Origin: Paenibacillus sp. NAIST15-1
Lineage (GTDB): Bacteria > Bacillota > Bacilli > Paenibacillales > Paenibacillaceae
Length of the DNA: 64,000 nucleotides
Direction of reading: 5' to 3'
Assembly (NCBI RefSeq): GCF_001894745.1
Contig: NZ_BBYF01000023.1
Coordinates: 16,859 to 80,858 of the forward strand
Part shown: positions 20,653-28,931 of the stretch, piece after piece
How positions within the stretch are numbered: position 1 is the first letter of the stretch
Layout: the number at the start of each line of letters is the position of its first letter
Translations under genes and position numbers: made by a program
The notes under the pieces: generated by a model
The model's input: only the letters and a program-made list of their open reading frames with translations
Databases searched by the model: none
Told to the model about the DNA's origin: nothing

Positions 20653-22122
20653 GTCGAATACATAAGAGAACAATGTGAACGAGGTGAAAATCATGCTTCA
20701 TCAGGAAATGGAAGATGGCCGCTATCAGATTGCGGTTGTTGCTTTAGACGAACTGGTTCCCCAAGATCATTTGGTTCGTAAAATTGAAAAAGTCATCGAC
20801 TTCTCCTTCATTTACGACTTGGTAAAAGACCTGTACAGCGCAGATCAGGGTCGGCCCAGCATTGACCCAGTGGTCCTCATTAAGATGGTCTTCATTCAAT
20901 ATCTGTTCGGCATTCGTTCCATGCGCCAAACCATTCGTGAAATCGAAACTAATGTGGCTTACCGCTGGTTTCTCGGCTATGACTTTACCCGGTCCATTCC
21001 TCATTTCAGTACCTTTGGCAAAAACTATGTGCGTCGCTTCAAGGATACCGACATTTTCGAGCAGATTTTCAGCCAGATCCTGAAACAGACCTGCCGCCAT
21101 AATTTAGTGGATCCCTCCGTACTCTTCATCAATGCGACACACGTAAAGGCCAACGCTAACAAGAAGAAATACATCAAGCAAATGGTGGAACAAGAGCCGA
21201 AAAGGTACCAGACTGAGTTCGAAGCGGAACTGAATCGGGACCGGGCAATGCACGGAAAGAAGCCACTGCCCCAAAAGTCTGAAGCTGCTGTCAAGGAAGT
21301 TAAGGTCAGCACAACCGACCCGGAAAGCGGCTGGTTTGTGAGAAATGAGAAAGAGCAAACCTTTGCCTATTCGGTGCATGCTGCCTGCGACCGAAATGGC
21401 TTTATCCTTGGAACAAAGGTCACAGGAGCTCATGTCCACGACAGTAAGATGTTGCTTGAGGTTTTAAAAGAAGTTGCAGATAGCTTTGGCTGCCCCCAAG
21501 CGGTAGCTGCAGATGCCGGATACAAGACCCCACACATTTGTAAAACGTTGCTGGTAAGCAGATTCGCCCCGTTATGCCCTACACCCGTCCACATACGAAG
21601 GACGGATTCTTCCGGAAGCATGAATACGTCTATGATGAGCATTACGATTGTTATCTCTGTCCGGCTGATCAGGTGTTAATCTATGAGACTACAACCCGGG
21701 AAGGATATAAGCAATACCGTTCGAATCCGAGTATTTGCAGAAATTGCCCGTTACGGAGCCAGTGCACGGAGAGCAAAGACGTGATCAAGCGAGTGACCCG
21801 TCATGTCTGGGCGAGGTATGTGGAAGAGGTTGACCATCTTAGGCACACACCGGATAACAAGCAGTTATATGCTAAACGAAAAGAAACGATTGAACGTGTC
21901 TTCGCCGATCTCAAAGAAAAGCATGACATGCGATGGATCACTTTACGAGGACTTCAAAAAGTGGCCTTGCAGACGATGCTTGTTTTCAGTGCCATGAACC
22001 TCAAAAAACTGGCGAATTGGATGTGGAGGAAAAAAGGACCTTTCTCTATTTTCAAGCTCTGAAAACCATTTTTTTGAAAAAATGCCCCGGTTACACATGT
22101 AACCTGAGGCATTTGTCGACAG
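20653..22122 (+). mobile_element. IS1182-family insertion sequence (inactivated)
   Basis: Boundaries are approximate. The transposase reading frame (20693-22062) fills most of it. Short candidate inverted ends share TGTCGA (about 20652 and, inverted, about 22115-22121). A hairpin closes the right side at 22079-22114. I see no clear target duplication. The element lies between the Fur-regulated siderophore promoter and an unrelated secreted-protein gene, with terminators on both sides. Confidence 0.7.
20693..22062 (+). pseudogene. IS1182-type DDE transposase, frameshifted
   Basis: The start ATG (MLHQEMEDG) has GAGGTG upstream. The first frame carries the IS1182 N-terminal domain (DLYSADQGRPSIDPV, YRWFLGYDF, SIPHFSTFGKNY) and the first DDE residue region (INATHVKANANKKK), then AADAGYKTP. 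It leaves frame near 21550 and ends out of frame at about 21679. The second frame resumes exactly where expected (MPYTRPHTKDGF, CPADQ, a Cys cluster, ETIERVFADLKEKHDMR with the catalytic Glu) and ends at 22062. The step is -1, equivalent to loss of one base. No slippery heptamer or stimulatory hairpin is evident, so I regard it as a decayed copy rather than programmed frameshifting. Confidence 0.88.
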
Positions 22123-22126
22123 TCTG

Positions 22127-22150
22127 AAAGCACCTAAAGGTGCTTTTTTT
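22127..22150 (+). terminator. Terminator downstream of the transposase
   Basis: AAAGCACCT and AGGTGCTTT form a 9-bp stem (22127-22146) followed by seven T on the plus strand. It follows the IS right-end hairpin and lies 12 bp from the stop codon of the convergent secreted-protein gene. Confidence 0.85.
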
Positions 22151-22161
22151 ATTAATAACAT

Positions 22162-22614
22162 CTAACTGCGAGTGTCTATTACCAGTCTGTACGGTGTGTT
22201 AGGATCATAATCCGAAGGGTATCTCCCTCGCACTAATACATACACGTCTTCACCCGGATTAATAGTGGTTGTCAGAAAACGCGTTATTGCAGGACTATTG
22301 CCCTCATCTTTGAACGAAATAACTTGTCCGTCATTTTTGAATACAATAAACATCAGATCATACGTTCCACCACTATTAGGTGGGATAAATAACGCTGCTA
22401 CTGTACGCATGCCTGGAGTAGTGTTCTTTACATGGTAGAAATCAAGATCATCGGGAGCGTCGAGGTAACCGCCATGCTCATGCACATAGCCAAGGTCAAC
22501 CTCAATTGCAGTATCAAAGGTATCTGCAACACCTTTTTGCGCAAAAGCAGATGGTGCAAAAGTTAGTAGTAGCACGGAAGTAATCAAGGCTGTTATTACT
22601 TTTCTTATTCTCAT
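22162..22614 (-). CDS. Secreted protein with PPC-like beta-sandwich domain
   Basis: A small exported protein of about 150 residues. A signal peptide (RIRKVITALITSVLLLTFAPSAFA, cleavage after AFA) is followed by DTFDTAIEVDLG, LDAPDDLDFYHVKN, AALFIPPN and PYRLVIDT. That succession resembles bacterial pre-peptidase C-terminal (PPC) domains, where a conserved D-x-D-(F/Y)-Y strand precedes Ig-like strands. No catalytic domain is attached, so it is a free-standing domain. Two in-frame ATGs (22620 and 22614) follow GGAGG; the second has the more usual 9-nt spacing. It is monocistronic and lies between the IS element and the CRISPR relic. Function unknown. Confidence 0.75.
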   Translation of the reverse strand: MRIRKVITALITSVLLLTFAPSAFAQKGVADTFDTAIEVDLGYVHEHGGYLDAPDDLDFYHVKNTTPGMRTVAALFIPPNSGGTYDLMFIVFKNDGQVISFKDEGNSPAITRFLTTTINPGEDVYVLVRGRYPSDYDPNTPYRLVIDTRS

Positions 22615-22620
22615 AAACAT

Positions 22621-23244
22621 TCGCCTCCAAATGCAATATGAGTCGGCCGAACTCTTAACAAAATATTACCAATTAATCAACCTTCTGGTATATAGTGCGA
22701 TAGGACTAATATTTTGTCGGTTATTAAACATTAATGTAATATTCTATAAAGAAAACTTAATCTAAGTGGATTGTGGACATAGCGAGGGTGTAAAATAGAG
22801 TATGCCTTTCTCAGTTACTTATATTACTGTTGCTCCAGAATAAATGTAGTGACTTGTACACATAAAGAATCGGTGATATGAAAGAGCGTTCGAACATTCG
22901 GAATACAGGGGCTCGGTACACAAAAAGCCCCGTTCAATTGGCGGCAGCTTCTTTAAACTTCAATTCCTCATAGGTACGTTCAATACCCCAAAAATGCCGT
23001 CACTACGCCCATTCTAACAAACAGTCTCCTTTGTATAATTAGTCGTCGATCCCCAAGACTTTTTACGCTATTGGAGGTCGACGACAAGTTTTTACGTATA
23101 CTAAGATTTATCGTCACCTTTATGATTTCTCTTTTCAATATTATAATATAGAACCATAGTAGCATACATAAATCAGTTCCTTCATCGTTCTATTAGAAAA
23201 AAATGCGGTTGAACTGATGGCAAAAGTGTGAATGGAGGGGCAAC
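22621..23244. other. Intergenic region carrying a decayed CRISPR locus
   Basis: A 624-bp gene-free AT-rich stretch. It contains a GGGGCT/AGCCCC hairpin at 22909-22931, the single CRISPR-like repeat at 22957-22986 and the leader hairpin at 23042-23085. Nothing else was recognised. Confidence 0.6.
22957..23085 (-). CRISPR. CRISPR relic: one decayed repeat plus leader hairpin
   Basis: The 30 bp at 22957-22986 match the array repeat of 2.7 kb except at four positions (1, 2, 13 and 28), keeping the CATAGGTACGTTCAA core. Immediately to the right, about 41 bp resemble the sequence flanking the 2883 repeat end. A hairpin with arms GTCGTCGATCCCCAA (23042-23056) and TTGGAGGTCGACGAC (23071-23085) matches the 3024-3071 hairpin. 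Compared with that locus about 98 bp between repeat flank and hairpin are missing. No spacer or second repeat remains. Confidence 0.72.
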
Positions 23245-23943
23245 ATGAAAGTAATTGGTTTGCTTGGCGGAATGAGTTGGGAGTCTTCGGTTGAATATTA
23301 TCGGATAATTAATGAAGAGGTAAAAAGAAAACTGGGAGGGCTGCATTCAGCGAAATGCCTTCTATACAGTGTTGATTTTGATGAAATCGAACAGTACCAA
23401 GCAGAAGGAAATTGGGAAAAAGCCGGTGAAGTATTAGCTAACGCTGCTCGCTCTTTGGAGAAAGGAGGAGCCAATTTTATCGTTATTTGTACAAATACGA
23501 TGCACAAAGTTATAGATGATATCCGATCCAAAATCAATATCCCCATTGTACATATAGCAGATGCAACGGCAAATCGAATTAAAGAAAAAGGGCTTCGAAC
23601 CATTGGGTTACTTGGCACCAAATATACGATGGAGCAGGATTTCTATAAATCCCGCTTAGAGCTGAATGGGATAAAAGTTATTGTACCGAATGCCGATGAA
23701 AGAGAACTTATCAATAAGATTATTTATGAAGAATTATGTTTGGGAAAAATTCATCAAGAATCAAGGGACTACTATAAAAAAGTGATCCAGGGGTTAATTG
23801 AATTAGGAGCAGAAGGAATTATATTAGGTTGTACAGAGATTGGATTATTGGTAAAGCCGGAGGATTCCAAAGTGCCTGTATTTGATACAACCTATATACA
23901 TGCTGTTGAAGCTGTAAATTTATCTCTAAATAAGGGACAATAA
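23245..23943 (+). CDS. Aspartate/glutamate racemase family protein
   Basis: A 232-residue PLP-independent racemase-fold enzyme. The two catalytic cysteines sit in ICTNTMH (about 84) and GCTEIG (about 196), as in aspartate racemase/YgeA/RacX-type enzymes. The N-terminal GLLGGMSWESS is characteristic of the aspartate racemase subgroup. It probably interconverts amino-acid enantiomers, possibly D-amino acids used in wall or biofilm chemistry. Substrate unknown. The start has GGAGGGG upstream, and the gene is monocistronic with a terminator at 24053-24084. Confidence 0.93.
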   Translation: MKVIGLLGGMSWESSVEYYRIINEEVKRKLGGLHSAKCLLYSVDFDEIEQYQAEGNWEKAGEVLANAARSLEKGGANFIVICTNTMHKVIDDIRSKINIPIVHIADATANRIKEKGLRTIGLLGTKYTMEQDFYKSRLELNGIKVIVPNADERELINKIIYEELCLGKIHQESRDYYKKVIQGLIELGAEGIILGCTEIGLLVKPEDSKVPVFDTTYIHAVEAVNLSLNKGQ

Positions 23944-24052
23944 AAGACAATAAAATAGCCATATCCCTGGAATGTTATGAACTGGTGGAAGCCTTTCTCA
24001 AAGTAGCAACTCTCAATCGGATATGAAGTCCATCTCGTTGATGGAATTACCT

Positions 24053-24084
24053 AAGCCTTAGTCAATTGACTAGGGCTTCTTCCT
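24053..24084 (+). terminator. Terminator of the racemase gene
   Basis: AAGCCTTAGTCAA and TTGACTAGGGCTT form a long stem with one mismatch, followed by a mixed T-rich run (CTTCCTTTC). Confidence 0.75.
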
Positions 24085-24173
24085 TTCATGAACTCGAATA
24101 TGTAGTTTACAATTCAATACTTCGATGCAACAATCTCTCCCACACTCACGTTATGTAGAATGAGGTGATGTGA

Positions 24174-24725
24174 ATGAAAAAATCAATCATGCTGCCACTG
24201 GTATGGGTAAGCACGCTTATTTTTCTAGTCGGCAGTACGCAAAGCGCATATGCGGCCAACCAGCAGCAGTCGCAATCGAAGCATCAAGTTCAACAAATCA
24301 AACCGTTGCCCGCCAAGGGCAAGGATAAAAAGGAATCGAAGCCTGCATTGCAAACTACTTTATCAACCGAGAAAAAGAAAGACCGCCTGCTCATTCATAT
24401 GAAACTCCGCAACACGTCTGGCAAAGATATTACTCTCTCTTACAGCTCACAAAAATATGAAATCATCGTTAACAATGAAAACAATGAAGAAGTGTTCAAC
24501 TGGTCTGACAACAAAGCATTCACGCAAGAACTGATCATCCATGATTTGAAAAAGGATGGTGAGCTATCGTTTACAGCGGAATGGAATCTCAAGGACAAGG
24601 CGAAAAAGAAGGCACCGAAAGGACGGTACACCGTTCAGGTAAAGATGTTAGTAGATGTCACTTCTGATACTGATTCCTCAGCTTCTCCGAAATTGATTGC
24701 CAGTACGATCGTTGAGCTAAAATAA
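24174..24725 (+). CDS. Secreted BsuPI-like protein
   Basis: A 183-residue exported protein. A signal peptide ends near AYAANQQ (about 28-30), followed by a Gln/Lys-rich linker and a beta-sandwich of about 100 residues (LLIHMKLRNTSGKDITLSYSS, YEIIVNNENNEEVFNWSDN, KGRYTVQVKM). This matches the BsuPI/intracellular proteinase-inhibitor-like family often found as small secreted or lipid-anchored modules in Bacillales. A role in protease inhibition is only a family-level possibility. ATG with GAGGTGA upstream; a terminator follows at 24771. Confidence 0.8.
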   Translation: MKKSIMLPLVWVSTLIFLVGSTQSAYAANQQQSQSKHQVQQIKPLPAKGKDKKESKPALQTTLSTEKKKDRLLIHMKLRNTSGKDITLSYSSQKYEIIVNNENNEEVFNWSDNKAFTQELIIHDLKKDGELSFTAEWNLKDKAKKKAPKGRYTVQVKMLVDVTSDTDSSASPKLIASTIVELK

Positions 24726-24770
24726 ACCTTATCAATGATTCGAAGTTCCCCAAAAAAGTGAGAAAAATAA

Positions 24771-24828
24771 AAGCACCTTCTGATGAGTGTTCTTATCGCA
24801 AGATAAAACATAATCTTGAAGGTGTTTT
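24771..24828 (+). terminator. Hairpin terminator with nested stem
   Basis: AAGCACCTTC (24771-24780) pairs with GAAGGTGTTTT (24818-24828). A second hairpin, TCTTATCGCAAGATA, sits inside the loop. It lies about 45 bp after the stop of the BsuPI-like gene. Confidence 0.6.
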
Positions 24829-24992
24829 CGTGCTGTGCTGGATCTAAATTTCTTCCCATCTTCTATTTGTCGGCGTTTCTCGTTAACTTTTCATGGTATA
24901 CGGTGGCAGCAATAACAAGAAAGAGACTAACATCAACCATCCTATCCCCCATTGCAATATGATAATATTGTTAACAGGAGAAGGAGGCATCT

Positions 24993-25883
24993 ATGAAGAA
25001 ACTATACATACCTTTCCTGCTTTTGGTCGTATTGCTGACAGCTTGCACACCAACAAGTACGGAAACTCAAGGAAACATCCAGAAAGAGAAGCCTAAGCAA
25101 GAGAAGCCTAAGGCGCAATCGTCAGACGTATTGAAAGTATATTATCTGGACGTTGGTCAGGGAGATTCAACCCTAATTCGCACGCCCAAAGGTCAGCATG
25201 TCTTAATTGACGGTGGGGACAACAGTCAAGGTGAGAACGTGGTCAAATATTTGAAACAGTACGGGGTTAAACAACTTGACGCAGTCATAGCCACTCACCC
25301 TGACGCCGATCATATTGGTGGTCTGGATACCGTGCTTAATGCGATTCCAGCCAAATCCGTATATGCGCCCAGAGTATCTCACACAACGAAGACCTATGAG
25401 GATTTCCTTGTAGCGGTCAAAAAGCAAAAACTCAAGATCAAATCCGCAAAAGCAGGGGTCGAGCTCCCGCTCGATGGCGTACAAGCTGAGTTCCTTGCTC
25501 CAGTCGGAGACTACGGGAAGGACTTGAATGCATGGAGCGCAGTTCTTAAGGTTACATACAAAAATACATCGTACTTATTCTCTGGGGACGCTGAGCGTAA
25601 AAGCGAAACCGACATGGTCAACAGCGGTGCGAATTTAAAAGCAGATGTATACAAAGTCGGCCACCATGGGTCGGATACGTCTACCTCAGCTGAGTTCCTA
25701 AAAGCAATTCATCCAACGTATGCGGTAATCAGCGTTGGCAAGGATAACAAATATAATCATCCGAAAGATGTCATCATGAAACGCCTCAAGAAAGCCAATG
25801 TCAAAGTGTTCCGAACTGATAAAGAGGGCACTGTCATTTCAATAAGTGACGGAAAATCAATAACATTTGAGAAGGCGAGGTAA
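24993..25883 (+). CDS. ComEC/Rec2-like metallo-beta-lactamase-fold lipoprotein
   Basis: This 296-residue extracytoplasmic hydrolase has lipobox LLTAC (Cys 18), a charged linker, then a metallo-beta-lactamase domain: YLDVGQGDS, LIDGGDN, the metal motif THPDADHIGG (about 107), YLFSGDAE (metal Asp), and VGHHGSDTSTS with ISVGKDNKYNHP. It resembles the soluble C-terminal domain of ComEC without the channel part. Such proteins are putative surface nucleases or phosphodiesterases; the substrate is not shown here. Start ATG with AAGGAGG. The stop is 5 bp before a DUF3006-type gene, a combination seen repeatedly in Bacillales. Confidence 0.92.
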   Translation: MKKLYIPFLLLVVLLTACTPTSTETQGNIQKEKPKQEKPKAQSSDVLKVYYLDVGQGDSTLIRTPKGQHVLIDGGDNSQGENVVKYLKQYGVKQLDAVIATHPDADHIGGLDTVLNAIPAKSVYAPRVSHTTKTYEDFLVAVKKQKLKIKSAKAGVELPLDGVQAEFLAPVGDYGKDLNAWSAVLKVTYKNTSYLFSGDAERKSETDMVNSGANLKADVYKVGHHGSDTSTSAEFLKAIHPTYAVISVGKDNKYNHPKDVIMKRLKKANVKVFRTDKEGTVISISDGKSITFEKAR

Positions 25884-25888
25884 CAACA

Positions 25889-26107
25889 TTGATTCAAGGG
25901 GTAATCGACCAGATTGAATGTGATATCGTAACCATTGAAGTAGAAGATGGACATACCATCGAATATCCGAAGCATCTGCTCCCCGCAGAAGCTGAGGTTG
26001 GAGATGTTGTTCATATTGTCGGAAATGTAATCACGATTGACAAACAAGCTACAGAAGAACGCAGAAAAGAAGTCGACCAGCTGATGGATGAGTTATTCGA
26101 AGACTAA
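25889..26107 (+). CDS. DUF3006-type small protein
   Basis: A 72-residue acidic protein with a small beta-barrel-like pattern (VIDQIECDIVTIEVEDG, LPAEAEVGDVV, ITIDKQATEERRKEVDQLM). It matches my recollection of the DUF3006 family, which commonly sits beside ComEC-like hydrolases. TTG start with GAGGTAAC upstream, 5 bp after the hydrolase stop, so the two are co-translated. Function unknown; a partner or regulator of the hydrolase is an inference from context only. Confidence 0.8.
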   Translation: MIQGVIDQIECDIVTIEVEDGHTIEYPKHLLPAEAEVGDVVHIVGNVITIDKQATEERRKEVDQLMDELFED

Positions 26108-26163
26108 TCATTTGCTTTCACAATATGCAACCATAGAATAGAAAACGGACTGCGATAACCTGC

Positions 26164-26217
26164 AAGCATCCTTAGCCTGGGATAGATATTCCCCTGCTAA
26201 GGATGCTTTTTCTTTTG
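26164..26217 (+). terminator. Terminator of the hydrolase-DUF3006 operon
   Basis: AAGCATCCTTAGC (26164-26176) pairs perfectly with GCTAAGGATGCTT (26196-26208), followed by a T-rich run. Confidence 0.85.
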
Positions 26218-26500
26218 CCATGAATACGGGAACGATGAGACTTAATCTCTCACATATAAGCTGTATAATCTGTATATAAGTATTAATCTCCTTAGTCTAT
26301 TCATTTCATAGTACCCTGCTGCACAAATTTGTGCTCTCGTTCGTAAAAAGCTAAGAAATGATTGATCACCGCCACATAAATGGGTGTAGCTTACACATCC
26401 ATTTTGCTCAGTCGGTTTCGGACTTGCCAGCATACTCTAGTAAATGTAGTAAATGTCGTGTAGAAAAGAAAAGTGCTTCATACAGCTATTCCCTACTAAT

Positions 26501-26528
26501 AAAAACAGCCTTGCTTCATCAGCAAGGC
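26501..26528 (-). terminator. Terminator of the YjcZ-like gene
   Basis: GCCTTGC (26508-26514) pairs with GCAAGGC (26522-26528). On the minus strand it is followed by TGTTTTTATT. It lies 57 bp past the stop of the 38-aa gene. Confidence 0.75.
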
Positions 26529-26585
26529 ATAACACGATGATGTCGATCATTGAAGTCGGTAACGATATTGTTCAATCCTATCGTA

Positions 26586-26702
26586 TTATATAGAGCAAGA
26601 GCACAAGATGATAACCAACAAGATAAACAGAACTAAGATTGCGCCTGTGCTCGTAAAGCCTCCAAATCCACAGCTTCCACAGCTTCCAGCAAATTCACCC
26701 AT
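26586..26702 (-). CDS. YjcZ-family small sporulation-type membrane protein
   Basis: A 38-residue peptide: a Gly/Cys/Ser/Phe-rich head (MGEFAGSCGSCGFGGF) followed by one hydrophobic helix (GAILVLFILLVIIL) and the tail CSCSI. This is the YjcZ/YtrI-like mini-protein pattern typical of Bacillales sporulation coats or membranes. Translation is well supported by AAAGGAGGTC 6 nt before the ATG. The transcript ends at the terminator at 26501-26528. Unusual are four cysteines in two pairs (CGSC and CSC), which could be oxidised or bind metal. Confidence 0.8.
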   Translation of the reverse strand: MGEFAGSCGSCGFGGFTSTGAILVLFILLVIILCSCSI

Positions 26703-26881
26703 TGAGATGACCTCCTTTCGCTAGGTACACAACATAGTATGATGCAGCACAAGGATAGACACGGCGCTTTGCCCATGCAGAAATAATTAGGCATTCACAT
26801 AAGACAAGCAGCGTTTGTCCCTTAGCAAGACCCCTGTACTCTTTTCTTCTGTAACCAACAGAGCCAAGAAGCAAGCACAAA

Positions 26882-26908
26882 TACCGCCAACGAAATTCGT
26901 TGGCGGTA
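26882..26908 (-). terminator. Terminator-like hairpin after the sugar ABC operon
   Basis: TACCGCCAACGAA and TTCGTTGGCGGTA form a perfect 13-bp stem around a single central base, about 50 bp beyond the stop of the last permease gene. The following T-run is short. Confidence 0.6.
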
Positions 26909-26960
26909 CTGTTGTGTATATTGCAAGTAAGCATAGCTGCCTTTCCGACTCTACCCACTG

Positions 26961-27854
26961 TTACCCCTTCACTGCTCCTGCCAGCATCCCCTTCATAATC
27001 TGCTCTTGGAAGATCAGGTACATAATGATCGTCGGAACGACCGACAGGCTGAGTGCTGCAAGGGTCAGACTGTAGTCCGTACCGTAGCCATCCGCGAAGA
27101 TGGAGAGGCTGAGCGGCAATGTCTTCAGCAGCGGATTGCTAATGAAGACGAGCGGGAATGCGAAGTCGTTCCAGAAGCGCAGGAAGCCAAGTACAGACAC
27201 GGTTGCGAGCGCCGGCATCGACAGCGGCAAAATAACCCGCAAGAAGATCCCTGTATATCCTGCACCATCGATCAACGCCGCTTCCTCCAGTTCTTTCGGG
27301 AAGGAGGTCATATACGCGGACAGGACAAATATCGCAACTGGCAGTTCAAATGCCGTATAAGGCAGTACAAGCGCCGCATAGGTGTCGAGAATGGACATTT
27401 GCTTCATCATAATGAACAGTGGAACCAGTGTACTATGAATCGGAATGAGCATCCCGAGCAGGAACAATCCCATGATGTACGGCTTCCACTTAAACTTGAA
27501 TCGTGACAATACAAAGGCTGCAAGTGCGCCGATCAGCAGGGTGGACACGAGTGAAATTACCGTAACAGCCAGAGAATTGCCGAAGGCAACATTCATGCTC
27601 GCTACATCCCATGCTCGAACGAAGTTATCCCATCTCCACTCGCTTGGCATGCCAAATGGAGAGGAGAAAAACTCTTCGTTGCTCTTGAAGCTGCTGATGA
27701 ACAGCCATAGCAATGGATACAGGGTCAATAATGCATACAGGGTTAGCAGCAACCAGACCAGTCCAGCTACCCCCTGCTTCCACACCCGGTTGGAAGCGCG
27801 TCTCCTTGTAGAGGAAGGCATGCGGCCAAGCTGTTGAACGGGTTGGTTCCCCAT
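26961..27854 (-). CDS. Carbohydrate ABC transporter permease (MalG type)
   Basis: A 297-residue inner-membrane subunit with six predicted helices. The cytoplasmic EAA loop that contacts the ATPase is visible (EEAALIDGAGYTGIFLRVILP at about 190-210). It belongs to the MalG/CUT1 family. The ATG has AGGAGGAGAGG upstream. It is the last gene of the operon, 112 bp after the first permease, and is followed by a hairpin at 26882. No ATPase is present; CUT1 systems of Firmicutes commonly share a general MsmX-type ATPase encoded elsewhere. Confidence 0.95.
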   Translation of the reverse strand: MGNQPVQQLGRMPSSTRRRASNRVWKQGVAGLVWLLLTLYALLTLYPLLWLFISSFKSNEEFFSSPFGMPSEWRWDNFVRAWDVASMNVAFGNSLAVTVISLVSTLLIGALAAFVLSRFKFKWKPYIMGLFLLGMLIPIHSTLVPLFIMMKQMSILDTYAALVLPYTAFELPVAIFVLSAYMTSFPKELEEAALIDGAGYTGIFLRVILPLSMPALATVSVLGFLRFWNDFAFPLVFISNPLLKTLPLSLSIFADGYGTDYSLTLAALSLSVVPTIIMYLIFQEQIMKGMLAGAVKG

Positions 27855-27966
27855 GTTCCTCTCCTCCTATCTTCTTGGACTTATAAGTGGTAACCATCGA
27901 AGCATGATCGTGTCTGATCAAAAATCCGCTCCTATGTTACTCATCATGTTCGAGTCCTTCCTCTAC

Positions 27967-28854
27967 TTAGAGCGCATCCTTCTTCCGATTCATCAGCAAT
28001 TGACTGACTACAATCAGGATTAAGCTTAGAATGACAATAGATGTCGATACGGCACTTCCATACCCATATCGGAAAATATTGAATGTGTTATTGTACATAT
28101 ACGTGGCCAGAAGCTCGGTTGAGTGTGCCGGACCACCATGCGTCATGATAAAGATGAGATCGAATGCCTTCAAACTTCCCGAGATGCAAAGAATAACAGC
28201 CACCTTAATCATGCCCCAAATCATCGGCAGTGTAATGAGGGACAGCTTCTTCCACCCTTCAGCACCATCCAGCTTGGCCGCATCATTCACTTCGCTCGGA
28301 ATATTTTGCAATGCTGCGATAAATAAGATTAGATACGGCCCGATATTACTCCATATGATCGGCGGTCCAATCGACAGCATTGCCACCTTCGGATCGGACA
28401 GCCAGCCGAGCTTCCAAGAAGACAGTCCGAGCGAATCCAGAAGGAAGTTCAATATCCCGATCTGAGGATGATAGATATATCCCCATACTAAGCCGATCAC
28501 GACCGAGGACAGCACCATCGGCATGAATACCGAAGCGCGGATGAACTTCTCGAACCAGCGATTGCGCACGAGCAGCAGCGCCAGCAGCAAGGCAATTGGA
28601 ACTTGACCGAATACAGAATAAGCCACGATATACAGATTGTTGCGGAATGAACCCCAGAAGATTGGATCGCTTAGAACTTCTATATAATTTTTCAATCCAA
28701 TGAACTTCATATCGCCCATGCCTTTCCAGCTAAACAGGCCATAATACGATGACCAAATCACCGGAATGACGACGAACACCAAATAAATAAGAAGCGCGGG
28801 CAGCAAGCCAAGCATGATAAACATCCGCGCTCGCGATGCAGCGGTCATAGTCAT
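27967..28854 (-). CDS. Carbohydrate ABC transporter permease (MalF type)
   Basis: A 295-residue permease of the CUT1 MalF family with six predicted helices. The EAA loop reads NDAAKLDGAEGWKKLSLITLP (about 200-220). It pairs with the MalG-type subunit encoded downstream and the binding protein encoded 77 bp upstream. Sugar specificity is not deducible. Confidence 0.95.
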   Translation of the reverse strand: MTMTAASRARMFIMLGLLPALLIYLVFVVIPVIWSSYYGLFSWKGMGDMKFIGLKNYIEVLSDPIFWGSFRNNLYIVAYSVFGQVPIALLLALLLVRNRWFEKFIRASVFMPMVLSSVVIGLVWGYIYHPQIGILNFLLDSLGLSSWKLGWLSDPKVAMLSIGPPIIWSNIGPYLILFIAALQNIPSEVNDAAKLDGAEGWKKLSLITLPMIWGMIKVAVILCISGSLKAFDLIFIMTHGGPAHSTELLATYMYNNTFNIFRYGYGSAVSTSIVILSLILIVVSQLLMNRKKDAL

Positions 28855-28931
28855 CTATCCTTTTCTTTTGTTAGGCTGCATGATCCCAATACGTAAGTAG
28901 GGTCAGTAATGGCCTTACGTCCAAACACAAG

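Larger units (their letters stand above)
26108..26585. other. Intergenic region with two convergent terminators
   Basis: This 478-bp stretch contains the plus-strand terminator at 26164-26217 and the minus-strand terminator at 26501-26528. Between them I found no supported gene, RNA or repeat. Confidence 0.6.

Noticed and set aside
20693..22062. Programmed -1 frameshifting of the IS transposase
   Set aside because: No slippery A-rich heptamer or downstream stimulatory structure near 21550, and IS1182 transposases are normally one uninterrupted frame; a one-base loss is simpler.
22909..22931. GGGGCT/AGCCCC hairpin as a terminator
   Set aside because: No T-run follows on either strand and no gene ends nearby; left unassigned.
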